From positions 1 through 64,000 of the forward strand of contig JAUXRN010000118.1 of NCBI GenBank assembly GCA_030681835.1: DNA of 64,000 bases, given 5' to 3'. Source of the stretch: Actinomycetota bacterium. Lineage in GTDB: Bacteria > Actinomycetota > Actinomycetes > S36-B12. Below the pieces are notes generated by a model, which made no database searches, was not told the origin of the DNA, and saw only the letters and a list, made by a program, of their open reading frames with translations. Position 1 is the stretch's first letter. Every line of letters begins with the position of its first letter. Positions 33,283 to 41,817 of this stretch are shown in pieces. The position numbers and the translations under genes are program-made.

Positions 33283-34382
33283 GAGCCCGGCAGCCCCGCC
33301 TGGCGACCCGCCTGATGGTCGCGCAGGCGATCGTCGTCAGCGTCGGCGCGGTGACCATGGTGATCGCTGCCGCCCTCGTGGCACCGGTGCTGTTCCACGA
33401 CCACCTCGTGCACGCCGGAGTAACCGAGCCAGGGGTCCAGTTGCACGCCGAGGAAGCATTCGCGTCGTCCTTCGCGATATCGGTGGCCGTCGCGACGCTG
33501 ACGTCGCTCGCCGCGGCCTTCGTCGTGTCCCTGTTCCTCGTCAGGCGGGTGTCGCGGCCGGTCGAGGAGCTCGCCCACTCCGCCCAGGAGGTGGCCGTGG
33601 GCAGGTACGACGTCGACGTGCCTGACGCCACCTTCTCCCGCGAGCTGCAGCAGCTGTCCGGCTCGTTCAGCTACATGGCGGACCGCCTCGCCGAGTTCGA
33701 GGCGACCAGGATCCGCCTGCTCGCCGACCTTGCCCACGAGATCCGGACCCCGTTGGCGACGCTCGAGGCCTACATCGACGGGATGGAGGATGCCATGCTC
33801 CCGGTCGAGGCGTCCTCCTGGGCCACGATGCGCACCCAGGTCATGCGCCTACGGCGCCTGTCCGGGGACCTCCGCGAGGTCGCGGCCGCCGAGGAGCACG
33901 CCCTTGGCCTGGCCCTCGAGCGCATCGATGCCCGCAGCGTCAGCAGTTCCGCGGTCGCGGCCGCGCTCCCGCGCTACCACGCCAAGGGCGTCTCGCTGGC
34001 CGAGGAGCACCCTGCCCAGCCTTGCTGGATCAGCGGCGACGACGTGCGCCTGCAGCAGGTCCTGGCCAACCTGCTCGACAACGCCTTGCGGCATACCCAA
34101 GCAGGTGGCACGGTGCGGGTCGTGACCCGCTCGACCCAGGCACGGGTCTCGATCAGCGTGACGGACAGCGGCGAAGGGATCCCGCCGGAGCAGCTGTCCT
34201 CGATCTTCGAGCGCTTCCACCGCGTGGACCGATCCCGGACATCCAACGATGGCAGCGGCAGTGGGCTGGGACTCACGATCGCCCGAGCGATCGTGATGGA
34301 TCACGACGGTGCGCTGACGGCCCGGAGCGACGGGCAAGGGCACGGCTCGAGCTTCACCGTCGAGCTCCCGGCCCGACCGTAG
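33279..34382 (+). CDS. Two-component sensor histidine kinase (system B)
   Basis: A 367-residue membrane kinase: helices about 14-37 and 67-88, a short loop of about 30 residues with FHDHLVHAG and HAEEAFASS, HAMP, phospho-acceptor H153 in DLAHEIRTPLA, and an HATPase domain with NLLDNALRH, DSGEGI and GSGLGL boxes. The loop aligns with that of the kinase at 2659-3768: both keep His-Leu-x-x-x-Ala-Gly and His-x-Glu/Asp-Glu-x-Phe-Ala. This supports a common ligand, probably copper ions. Coupled to its regulator by ATGA. It ends 36 bases before operator site 13 of the second NlpC/P60 gene. Confidence 0.93.
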   Translation: MRARQPRLATRLMVAQAIVVSVGAVTMVIAAALVAPVLFHDHLVHAGVTEPGVQLHAEEAFASSFAISVAVATLTSLAAAFVVSLFLVRRVSRPVEELAHSAQEVAVGRYDVDVPDATFSRELQQLSGSFSYMADRLAEFEATRIRLLADLAHEIRTPLATLEAYIDGMEDAMLPVEASSWATMRTQVMRLRRLSGDLREVAAAEEHALGLALERIDARSVSSSAVAAALPRYHAKGVSLAEEHPAQPCWISGDDVRLQQVLANLLDNALRHTQAGGTVRVVTRSTQARVSISVTDSGEGIPPEQLSSIFERFHRVDRSRTSNDGSGSGLGLTIARAIVMDHDGALTARSDGQGHGSSFTVELPARP

Positions 34383-34417
34383 CCCTCACCCGCGGAGATG
34401 GCCGCTCCGTCGGCATC

Positions 34418-34434
34418 TTCATCGTTTCTTCATC
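34418..34434 (+). promoter_or_regulatory. CopR-like tandem operator, site 13
   Basis: The plus strand reads TTCATCGTTTCTTCATC, half-sites 11 bp apart, 36 bases before ATG 34471. It is the most divergent member, but position and downstream sequence match site 7 in front of the paralogous NlpC/P60 gene. Confidence 0.65.
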
Positions 34435-34470
34435 GTTCATGGAGCAGACCTTGAGCGGACCCCCAACACC

Positions 34471-35562
34471 ATGGAAGGCATGCGATTGACGCGAACGGTC
34501 ATCGGCAGCGCGATCGCCGCAGCAGTCATCCTCGCCGGCGTACCCCTGGCGACCGTGACGGCCGCGCCTCGGGCCGACATCGAGCAGGTCAGGACCCAGG
34601 TTCGGGACTTGGAGATGAAGGCCGCGGGCGCCACCGAGGAGGCCAAGTACGCACAGTCCCGACTGCAGGGAATCCAGCAGGACCTGGGCAGCATCCAGCG
34701 GCGCGCCGCGCGCGAACGCGACGAGCTGAACGTCGCCGTATCCACGCTGGACGACCTCGCCCGAGCCACCTACCTCGCAGGCGGCCTTGACCCGACCCTC
34801 GAAGTCCTCATGGCGGACGACCCGACCGAGTTCCTAGCCCAGGCCGCGGTCCTCGCGCAGCTTGAGCACACCCAGATCGGGCAGGTGCGGGCCGCCCAGA
34901 CAACCAAGCTCCGTCTCGCCCAGACGGAAGCGCAGATCATCGACCGCGAGGCGGCCGCGGCCGATGTGTCTGCCGAGATGGTAGCTGCGCAGGCGGAGGC
35001 TGACGCGGCCCTTGCCCAGGCCCAGGACGTCCTGGCCGGGCTGGAGGAGGACGAGCGCCAGCGGCTCGCGCAACTGGAGGAGGAACGGCGGCAGCAGCAA
35101 CGAGATGAGGCCGCCGCCGCTGCCGCGGCACAGCCCGGTTCCAGCAATGGCGGGGCATCCGGCGGCAGCGCGCAGGGAGGCGGCTACGCCGGCAGCAGCC
35201 GCGCCGCAGCCGCCGTGCAGTACGCCCTCGCTCAAGTGGGTGAGCCGTACTCGTACAGCGCCCAGCCACCGGACTCCTGGGACTGCTCGAAGCTCACCGC
35301 CGCCGCATGGGGTTCGGCGGGCGTCGGCCTCACCGCGCTCAGCTACACGCAGTGGGACCAGACCCAGCGCGTTCCGACCAGCGACATCCAGCCGGGGGAC
35401 CTCGTGTTCTACTTCGGCCTCGGCGCCCACCACGTCGCCATCTACATAGGCAACGGCAAGATGGTCAGCGCCTCGAACCCCGGGGACGGCGTCGAGATCA
35501 TCGACTACCTCGGACCGTGGTACGCGGAACGCTTCAGCGGCGTCGGCCGCGTCGTGACCTGA
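34471..35562 (+). CDS. Secreted coiled-coil NlpC/P60 peptidoglycan endopeptidase, paralogue B
   Basis: A 363-residue protein with the same order as 16429-17598: signal peptide (about 1-32), coiled coil (about 33-220), Gly/Ser linker without the Pro-Asp repeats, and an NlpC/P60 domain with Cys in SWDCSKLT and His in AHHVAIYIG. The catalytic domains are nearly identical in sequence, so this is a recent duplication. Immediately downstream of the second two-component system, it is likely part of the same response; cutting wall peptides under copper stress is the natural reading. ATG 34471 is kept; no convincing Shine-Dalgarno sequence. Confidence 0.9.
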   Translation: MEGMRLTRTVIGSAIAAAVILAGVPLATVTAAPRADIEQVRTQVRDLEMKAAGATEEAKYAQSRLQGIQQDLGSIQRRAARERDELNVAVSTLDDLARATYLAGGLDPTLEVLMADDPTEFLAQAAVLAQLEHTQIGQVRAAQTTKLRLAQTEAQIIDREAAAADVSAEMVAAQAEADAALAQAQDVLAGLEEDERQRLAQLEEERRQQQRDEAAAAAAAQPGSSNGGASGGSAQGGGYAGSSRAAAAVQYALAQVGEPYSYSAQPPDSWDCSKLTAAAWGSAGVGLTALSYTQWDQTQRVPTSDIQPGDLVFYFGLGAHHVAIYIGNGKMVSASNPGDGVEIIDYLGPWYAERFSGVGRVVT

Positions 35563-35827
35563 GCGCTGCACTCCCGTCACGCGATTGCACTCCCGGGCCT
35601 TCTACCCGCATCCGCGACCGCCATGGGGTTGGGCCTTCCCCCGGCGCCGCATGACCTTCCAACTGCTCAGCAGATGGGCCTATAGCCATGGCATGGGATA
35701 GTTGCACTTGCGAGCTGTCCCTTTCTTGCTCCCTCGCAGCGTCCGGTCCGACGTTGTTCCAACGGATTGATCGACGGATCGGAGCAACGGCTCAACGCAA
35801 GGAAGCTCTCCGGGAGGTGGGGACGCA

Positions 35828-37072
35828 ATGCTGCCCCTCCATGCATCCGATCCGCGTGACGTGGGCGGGATGTCGCTCCTTGGTCGCTTGGGGTCAGGCG
35901 GAATGGGCGTTGTCTACCTGGCCCGCCAAGGTGACGGTGACCTCGTCGCCCTCAAGGTCATCCGACCTGACCTGACCGCGGACCCCCAGTTCAGATCGCG
36001 GTTCACGCAGGAGGTGCGCCATGCCCTCCGGGTGCGCGGCCCGTTCCTCGCAGAGGCGCGAGAGGCGAGCACGTCGTTGACGCCCCAGTTCATCGCGTGG
36101 GTCTACGTGCCCGGGGAAGACCTCGGCGTGACTGTGCGGAGCCACGGGCCGCTCCTGCCCGACGAGGTCGCGGCGCTCGCTGCCGCCCTCGCGGACTCGC
36201 TCGGCCGGCTGCACAGCGCGGGAGTCGTGCATCGCGACGTGAAGCCGTCCAACATCCAGATTGGGCCGCGAGGCCCGATCCTCCTGGACCTGGGCGTTTC
36301 CAAGTCCACGGATACCACGTCGCTCACGACCACCGCGATGTCCATCGGCACTCCCGCGTGGATGTCGCCCGAGCAGTGGCGTGGTGCAGAGCACGGGCCC
36401 CCAGGCGACATCTGGAACTGGGGCGCCGTTGTCGCCTTCGCAGCCGGCGGCACGCATCCCTTCGGCTCGGGCACCGGCGAGGCTTTGGGCTATCGCGTCC
36501 TTCACGAATCGCCAGCAGTACCGCCGCTCGGAAAGCCGCTCGGGGGTCTCGTCGCGGCGGCGTTGGACAAGGACCCTGAGAATCGACCCGACTGGCGCGA
36601 GATCCTCAATGCCCTCGATACCGACCCCACCACGGTGTCCGCTTACGTGGCGAGCAGGTGGGGCCGACTCGGCCGACTCGCATTTGCGCCCGTTGCGAGC
36701 GAGGACGCTCCTACCGTGCTGATGGCAGGTACCCCCGACCCCACGCTCGCCCTGCCCGCCACCCGACTGGAGCCAGCCGGGAAGATTGCCGGGCCGGCAG
36801 CCTCCGGCGTGCGGCGCGCCGCCTTCGTGGCAGCGGTCGCAGCCCTCCTTCTCGCCGGAGCAGCCATCGCCATCATCATCGGCCAGACAGCATCCGCGCC
36901 GACCGATCCGCCAGCCCCCACTCCCACCCCGGCGGCGACCCAGCCGGCGCCGACCTCCGTGCCGGGAACGGCTTCGGCCGAGCCTCCAGCTGCATCAACC
37001 CCGCCGACCGTCGATCAGCCTGCGCCCAAACCAACGAAGGATCACGGCAAGCCTTCGAAGCAGCCCAAGTAG
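35828..37072 (+). CDS. Membrane Ser/Thr protein kinase (PknB-type) with Pro/Thr-rich tail
   Basis: A 414-residue protein; ATG 35828 has GGGAGGTGGGG upstream. Kinase domain about 15-265: Gly-rich loop LGSGGMGVVY (21-30), K43, HRDVKPSN (catalytic D137), DLG in place of DFG (LLDLGVS), and GTPAWMSPEQ. One helix (about 328-350), then a Pro/Ala/Thr tail ending in Lys-rich residues, with no PASTA repeats. Such kinases sense envelope signals, but the extracellular part here is only low complexity, so a ligand cannot be named. The 265 bases before it hold no gene or recognisable operator. Confidence 0.9.
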   Translation: MLPLHASDPRDVGGMSLLGRLGSGGMGVVYLARQGDGDLVALKVIRPDLTADPQFRSRFTQEVRHALRVRGPFLAEAREASTSLTPQFIAWVYVPGEDLGVTVRSHGPLLPDEVAALAAALADSLGRLHSAGVVHRDVKPSNIQIGPRGPILLDLGVSKSTDTTSLTTTAMSIGTPAWMSPEQWRGAEHGPPGDIWNWGAVVAFAAGGTHPFGSGTGEALGYRVLHESPAVPPLGKPLGGLVAAALDKDPENRPDWREILNALDTDPTTVSAYVASRWGRLGRLAFAPVASEDAPTVLMAGTPDPTLALPATRLEPAGKIAGPAASGVRRAAFVAAVAALLLAGAAIAIIIGQTASAPTDPPAPTPTPAATQPAPTSVPGTASAEPPAASTPPTVDQPAPKPTKDHGKPSKQPK

Positions 37073-37133
37073 GCCAGTGCGGGAACTCATGACCGGGCCG
37101 CCTAGATTGGGCGGTCCCTCGACTGCGTGAGGC

Positions 37134-37280
37134 TCAGTCGCCCTCGAAGCCGATGAGCCAGTGGATACCGTGACGGTCAACTTCCTGCCCGTCGGTTGCA
37201 CCCCAGGAGCGGGTTTGCAGTTCATCTATGACCCGGCCGCCGTCCGACAGCCGGGCACCCCAATCACGTAGGGTGTTGGG
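37134..37280 (-). pseudogene. 3' remnant of a VOC/PhnB-like (glyoxalase-fold) gene
   Basis: Minus-strand codons ending at TGA 37136-37134 read ...RLSDGGRVIDELQTRSWGATDG and end DRHGIHWLIGFEGD. This is the characteristic C-terminus of PhnB-type VOC proteins (Trp-Gly-Ala, Asp-Arg-x-Gly-Ile-x-Trp). Upstream of about 37280 the similarity stops and there is no start codon, so it is a truncated relic. Nothing else was found between 37073 and 37426. Confidence 0.7.
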
Positions 37281-37426
37281 GCTGCGGCGCCGAGCAGCCC
37301 CGAGCCATGTAGCGGCCGGTCGGAACCGTCTGGGCCGGGGATACGGACGAATTGCCCAACACCTACCTGACGTGATTCATCTGGTTCGCTTCACAGCCTC
37401 ATCCAGAGCTAAATCGAGTCCTGGGC

Positions 37427-38851
37427 TCAGGTCGCACTGTCCACGTCGGCAGCGCTCGAGGCACGCAGGTGAACGGTGGGCAGACGCAGCGACAGGAGGA
37501 CTGCGGCGACCATCACGAGTGCAGCGGCTAGGAAGGTGGCCTGGGTCGCGTTGGCCAACGACTCTGCCGATGGTGTGTGGCCGGCGCTTGAGCCAGGTCC
37601 AGCGGTCAGGGCCAGCCCCCAGACCAGACCGAATGCGGTCGCCCCGAACGTGCTGCCCAGTGACCGGGCAAGTGACGCGGTGCTCGTCACGACGCCGATG
37701 TCCCGCGGCGCCACCGCGCTCTGCGCGGCCACCGTGAGCACGGGGATGATGGCGCCCAACCCGGCCCCGACGAGGCTGAGGCCCACCGCTGCCCATGCAT
37801 AAGGCGTGCCCACGCCGAGGCGGGACAGCACGAGCAGTCCGAGCGTGGCAGTGATGGTTCCGGCGATCGGGTAGGCCCGGTAGGTGCCCGTGCGACTGAT
37901 CAGGCGCCCGACGAGCACGGAGGCGATCAGCGTGCCGACGACGAACGGCAGCAGCTGCATCCCGGACTCGGCAGGTGTCGCGCCAAGGACTCCCTGCAAG
38001 TAGGCGGGGGCGTAGACGATGGTGCCCAGGGTGACGAGCCCGACGATTAGCCCGAGGCTTGCGGTGATGCGCACCACCGGGTGGTTGACGACTCGAAGAG
38101 GCAGGAGCGGCTCCACAGACCGCTGTTCGACCCGGAGCAGGGCGAGCGTGGCCAGGAGCCCCACCCCGACGAGCGTGACCGTGCTGGCCGCCAGCCATCC
38201 GCTCGCGGGGTCTGCGCTCAGGAGGCCAAGCATCACGCCACCGACCGCGACGACCAGGAGCAGTGCCCCGAGCCAGTCGACGCGACCGGCACCGGTCGGC
38301 CGCGGCAGGCGCAGCGCCACTGTGATCGCGAGCAGGGCGAGCAGTCCCAGGGGGATGTTGAGATAGAAGATCCAGCGCCAGGATGCGGCCTGGGTGAGAG
38401 CGCCGCCCACGACGGGACCCAGCACGCTCGCCAGGCCGAAGGCCGCGCCGAACAGGCCCACCAAACGACCGCGCTCGCGCGGGCTCACCAGGTCGGCGAC
38501 CGCAGCGAACACCAGGACGACCATGCCGCCGCCCCCCACGCCCTGGAGCGCGCGCGCGGCGACAAGACCCGCGATGTCCGACGCGAACCCGGCCCACAGC
38601 GAGCCCGCAACGAACACGACCACGGCAGCTTGCAGCAGCGGTCGGCGGCCATGCAGGTCGGAGAGCTTGCCCCATACCGGGGTGCTCACCGTGGCGGTGA
38701 GCAGGTAGGCGGACATCACCCAGCTGAGCGCGGCGCTAGTGCCCAGTTCTGCGCTGATGGTCGGCAGTGCGGTCGCCACGGCAGTCTGGTCGAGGGCTGC
38801 GAGCAGCAGGCAGAGCAGCAGCGCGCCCAGAGCGGTGGAGCGGCTCCTCAT
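37427..38851 (-). CDS. DHA2-type MFS multidrug exporter (14 helices)
   Basis: A 474-residue transporter with 14 predicted helices. LDQTAVATALPTI (motif D1-like, helix 1), GKLSDLHGRRPLL (motif A), RALQGVGGGGM (motif B) and GPVVGGAL (motif C) identify the EmrB/QacA drug:H+ antiporter group. ATG 38851 overlaps the hemCD stop (38848-38851), so it is read through from the hemA-hemCD transcript. This is unusual for a drug exporter and raises the chance that it exports a porphyrin or precursor, which is only an inference. Confidence 0.92.
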   Translation of the reverse strand: MRSRSTALGALLLCLLLAALDQTAVATALPTISAELGTSAALSWVMSAYLLTATVSTPVWGKLSDLHGRRPLLQAAVVVFVAGSLWAGFASDIAGLVAARALQGVGGGGMVVLVFAAVADLVSPRERGRLVGLFGAAFGLASVLGPVVGGALTQAASWRWIFYLNIPLGLLALLAITVALRLPRPTGAGRVDWLGALLLVVAVGGVMLGLLSADPASGWLAASTVTLVGVGLLATLALLRVEQRSVEPLLPLRVVNHPVVRITASLGLIVGLVTLGTIVYAPAYLQGVLGATPAESGMQLLPFVVGTLIASVLVGRLISRTGTYRAYPIAGTITATLGLLVLSRLGVGTPYAWAAVGLSLVGAGLGAIIPVLTVAAQSAVAPRDIGVVTSTASLARSLGSTFGATAFGLVWGLALTAGPGSSAGHTPSAESLANATQATFLAAALVMVAAVLLSLRLPTVHLRASSAADVDSAT

Positions 38852-40515
38852 GCGCGGCCGGCCGAGCCGAGGAGGCCCGCAACGGCTCGCGCGACATCCG
38901 CGGAGGACGGGGACGTGGCGACGGCGGCGACGGCCAGTCCGGCTTCGATGGCGGCCTCCGCGGTGGTGCGTCCCGGGCAGACGACGGGGACCGACGCCGG
39001 CACCTGGGCGTGGGTGACGAGGGCTCGGACCGCGCTCGGGGAGCGGACGACGACGGCCGAGACCTGGGCCTGCTCGATCATGTCCGCGCTGGCCGGGCGC
39101 TCGGGAACCGTCGTGGTCCGGTAGACGACGCCTTCGTCCACCTCCCAGCCGAGTTCACGCAGGCCGTCGGGCAGCGTTCGCAGCGCCAGGTTGCCTCGCG
39201 GGAACAGCGCACGGCCGGGGGTGACACCGGCCAAGTCGGCCACGAGACCGCGTGCTGAGGCCTCTTGCGGCACGCGGACCTCGCGGAATCCGAGGTCGCG
39301 CAGGGTGGCTGCGGTGCGCTCACCGGTGGCAGCCGCACGAACGCCTGCCGCGGCCGCCAGGGCAATGGCCTCTGTGAGACCGGCGCGTCCCGAGGCGGTG
39401 AGCCACGAGGGGACCGTCATCGGCGACGTTGCCACCAGCCAGGTGTTCTCGGCCCGGTCCGTGTCGGCGGCACTGGCCCGCAGCAGCGCGACAAGGGACG
39501 CGGCGTCCGCGCCGTCCAGCATTGGCGTGATGCGCACGTACGGCTCGGTGATGCTGGCGATGCCGAACTGGTCAAGGCTCTCGGCATCAGACTCGTTGCC
39601 CTCGGATCGGATGAGCAGGACGGGCCGCTCGCTGCCAGCGAGGACAGCCGATGCGCGGAGTCCGAGCGCCCGTGCCCGAGCCACGTCCGTTGGAGCGCAG
39701 GACTCGACAAGATCAGCGGTCGCGTGGCGGCCGTACATCGTCAGCTCCGCACGCAGGCGCAGCTGCCCCGACTCGTACGTCGCCAGCGCGGCGACGGCAG
39801 TCGTGCACGCGGCGTTGATGCCGACCAGGACGTGGCGCTCGGCAGAGGTGACCAGCCGGGCCTGCGGGTCGTCGAGGGCCGCCACCAGGGCGCGCATGTC
39901 GGCATCGTCCTCCCGGCACTCCACTGCCAAGGCCCCCTGCGCCGGGGCGGGAAGCAGGCCGTCGAGGATCTCGGCTATCTCCGCCGTGCGACCGATCCGG
40001 GAGAGGCCGGCCACGGCGAGGACCGTGGCGTCGACCTCGCCATCGCGCACCCGGCCGATGCGGGTGTCGACGTTCCCGCGGATGGGGGTGAACACGAGGT
40101 CGGGACGCAGGCGTGCAAGCGCGGCCGTGCGTCGGGGCGAAGACGTCCCGACGGTCGATCCGGCGGGCAGGTCGGCGAAGCGCCGGCCGTCACGGCTGAC
40201 GAGCGCGTCGCGGGGGTCGGCGCGGACCGGTACCGCCGCGAGCACGATGCCCGGCTCCGGTGCACTCGGGAGGTCCTTGAACGAGTGGACGATGACATCG
40301 ACCGCGCCCGCGAGCAGTGCCCGTCGCAGGGTAGAGACGAACAGGCCCGGTGAGCCGGGCTGGTCCAGCGGCTTGGTGGTGTCGTCGCCGGGCGTGCGGA
40401 CGAGGACCTCGAGCCATGGTCGCTGTGATGACTCGGAGAGGGCGGCTCCCACGGCCGCCGACTGGGTCCTCGCCAGCTGGCTCGCACGGGTTCCGAGTCG
40501 GATGGGCTCAGTCAC
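38848..40515 (-). CDS. hemCD: Porphobilinogen deaminase-uroporphyrinogen III synthase fusion (HemC-HemD)
   Basis: 555 residues from GTG 40515, which overlaps the hemA stop by 8 bases. HemC part about 1-305: IRLGTRASQLARTQSA, VHSFKDLPS, GTSSPRR, RGNVDTRIGR, and the dipyrromethane cofactor Cys in NAACTTAVAA (about 236). HemD part about 315-555 with the weakly conserved bilobal pattern (LLIRSEGNES ... VVVRSPSAVRAL). It converts porphobilinogen to uroporphyrinogen III in one polypeptide. Fused hemC-hemD genes are known in actinobacteria. Next gene upstream is hemA, and downstream an exporter in ATGA overlap. Confidence 0.92.
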   Translation of the reverse strand: MTEPIRLGTRASQLARTQSAAVGAALSESSQRPWLEVLVRTPGDDTTKPLDQPGSPGLFVSTLRRALLAGAVDVIVHSFKDLPSAPEPGIVLAAVPVRADPRDALVSRDGRRFADLPAGSTVGTSSPRRTAALARLRPDLVFTPIRGNVDTRIGRVRDGEVDATVLAVAGLSRIGRTAEIAEILDGLLPAPAQGALAVECREDDADMRALVAALDDPQARLVTSAERHVLVGINAACTTAVAALATYESGQLRLRAELTMYGRHATADLVESCAPTDVARARALGLRASAVLAGSERPVLLIRSEGNESDAESLDQFGIASITEPYVRITPMLDGADAASLVALLRASAADTDRAENTWLVATSPMTVPSWLTASGRAGLTEAIALAAAAGVRAAATGERTAATLRDLGFREVRVPQEASARGLVADLAGVTPGRALFPRGNLALRTLPDGLRELGWEVDEGVVYRTTTVPERPASADMIEQAQVSAVVVRSPSAVRALVTHAQVPASVPVVCPGRTTAEAAIEAGLAVAAVATSPSSADVARAVAGLLGSAGRA

Positions 40516-41761
40516 GCTCGGCAGCGTCCACATCGATGCCGAACAGCGTGTGCACGGCTCGCGTGTACTCGGCGAAGTCACCTGTCCGCGCGAGCTCCTG
40601 GGCGCGAACGGATGGGGTGTGCAGGATGGCGTTGGACACCCGATTGAGGGACTTGGCGACCTCGTCGGCGGTGTCCGGGTCGACGCGGCGGCGGATGCGC
40701 TCGATCTCCTCGCTGATGATGCTCATGACGTGCGAGCGCATGGCGACGATGGCGTGGTCCGCGCTGCGGCCGGACTCGAGCTCCTCGAAGGAGCGGACCG
40801 AGGAGAGCACGATGTCCTGCGCCTCGAGGATGGCGGACGAGTGCTCGCGTGGTGCGAACTCGTGGATGACGTTCAGGTCGACGACGTCGATGTTGGGCAT
40901 GCCACGGACATCCGATGCGACATCGGGTGACAGCGCGAGGTCCATGATCGGCAGGACCCGGTCGCGGGCTGCACCGGAGGCCTCGACGAGCGGCTGGTCG
41001 ATGAGCGGATGCGGCGCACCGCTGCACGCCGCCACGACGTCGACGCTCCCGAGGAAGGCGGCGAGGTCATCCATCTGCACGGACTGCACGTCGTGGGACT
41101 GCGAGAAGTGCGCGGCGCGACCGGAGGAGGAGAAGACGCCGATGTCGGTGCAGCCGCGGCGCTGCAGGGCTGCTACGACGACGCGGGCGTAGGAGCCGGT
41201 GCCGAGCACCAGCGCTCGGGTGCCGGCGACATGCCCGTGTCGCTGCTCGACGATGTCGAGGCCCACGCTGACGATGGAACGGCCCGCCGCACCGAGGCCG
41301 GTCGAGCTGGTCACCGACTTCGACGTCGTGAGGGCGCACTGCAGGAGCCTCTCGAGGGACGGTGTCGTCGTCGCCTCGCGCTGCGCGGTGGCGAGCGCCT
41401 GCCGGACCTGGCCTGCGATCTCGTCCTCCCCGACGACCATCGACTCCAGGCCCGAGGCGACGGAGAACAGGTGCTGGGCCACCGACGTGCCGACGACCAC
41501 GCGCATCGCATCGACGACGAAGTCCTTGTCGAGCCCGGCGAGCTCGGCCACGGTGTCGGTCGTGGTCTCGACTGCGCCGTGGAACCGCTTCAGGTCAAGG
41601 TAGATCTCGAAGCGGTTGCACGTCGACAGCACGACGGCGCCGGCGATGTCGTCGCCCGACTGCACGAGGCGCTGCGCGAGCCCCTGCTCGGCGGCAACAA
41701 GGCGATCGAGTTCATCGAGAGTGACGTCGTGATGACTCGTACCGATGAGCACCATGACCAT
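40508..41761 (-). CDS. hemA: Glutamyl-tRNA reductase
   Basis: 417 residues from ATG 41761. Catalytic domain with the nucleophile Cys in STCNRFEIY (about residue 47), SGLESMVVGEDEI, then an NADPH domain with LVLGTGSYARVV, and a C-terminal dimerisation helix (about 315-415). It catalyses the first step of the C5 pathway to 5-aminolevulinate. The longer frame adds 41 residues unlike any HemA. TAGCAT 8 bases upstream and no Shine-Dalgarno sequence suggest a leaderless transcript. Divergent from hemE by 56 bases. Confidence 0.95.
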   Translation of the reverse strand: MVMVLIGTSHHDVTLDELDRLVAAEQGLAQRLVQSGDDIAGAVVLSTCNRFEIYLDLKRFHGAVETTTDTVAELAGLDKDFVVDAMRVVVGTSVAQHLFSVASGLESMVVGEDEIAGQVRQALATAQREATTTPSLERLLQCALTTSKSVTSSTGLGAAGRSIVSVGLDIVEQRHGHVAGTRALVLGTGSYARVVVAALQRRGCTDIGVFSSSGRAAHFSQSHDVQSVQMDDLAAFLGSVDVVAACSGAPHPLIDQPLVEASGAARDRVLPIMDLALSPDVASDVRGMPNIDVVDLNVIHEFAPREHSSAILEAQDIVLSSVRSFEELESGRSADHAIVAMRSHVMSIISEEIERIRRRVDPDTADEVAKSLNRVSNAILHTPSVRAQELARTGDFAEYTRAVHTLFGIDVDAAERD

Positions 41762-41769
41762 GGTGGTGA

Positions 41770-41811
41770 ATGCTACGCACTGCTCAGAGCCCCGCATGCC
41801 TTGGATAGGTT
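41770..41811. promoter_or_regulatory. Divergent leaderless promoters of hemA and hemE
   Basis: On the minus strand TAGCAT (41775-41770) ends 8 bases before the hemA ATG. On the plus strand TAGGTT (41806-41811) ends 6 bases before the hemE ATG. Both match TANNNT, and neither gene has a Shine-Dalgarno sequence. The 56-base interval leaves no room for a longer leader. Confidence 0.5.
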
Positions 41812-41817
41812 GCCTGC

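Noticed and set aside
37091-37116. Hairpin after the Ser/Thr kinase gene as terminator
   Set aside because: Only a 5-bp stem can form with confidence and no U-tract follows.
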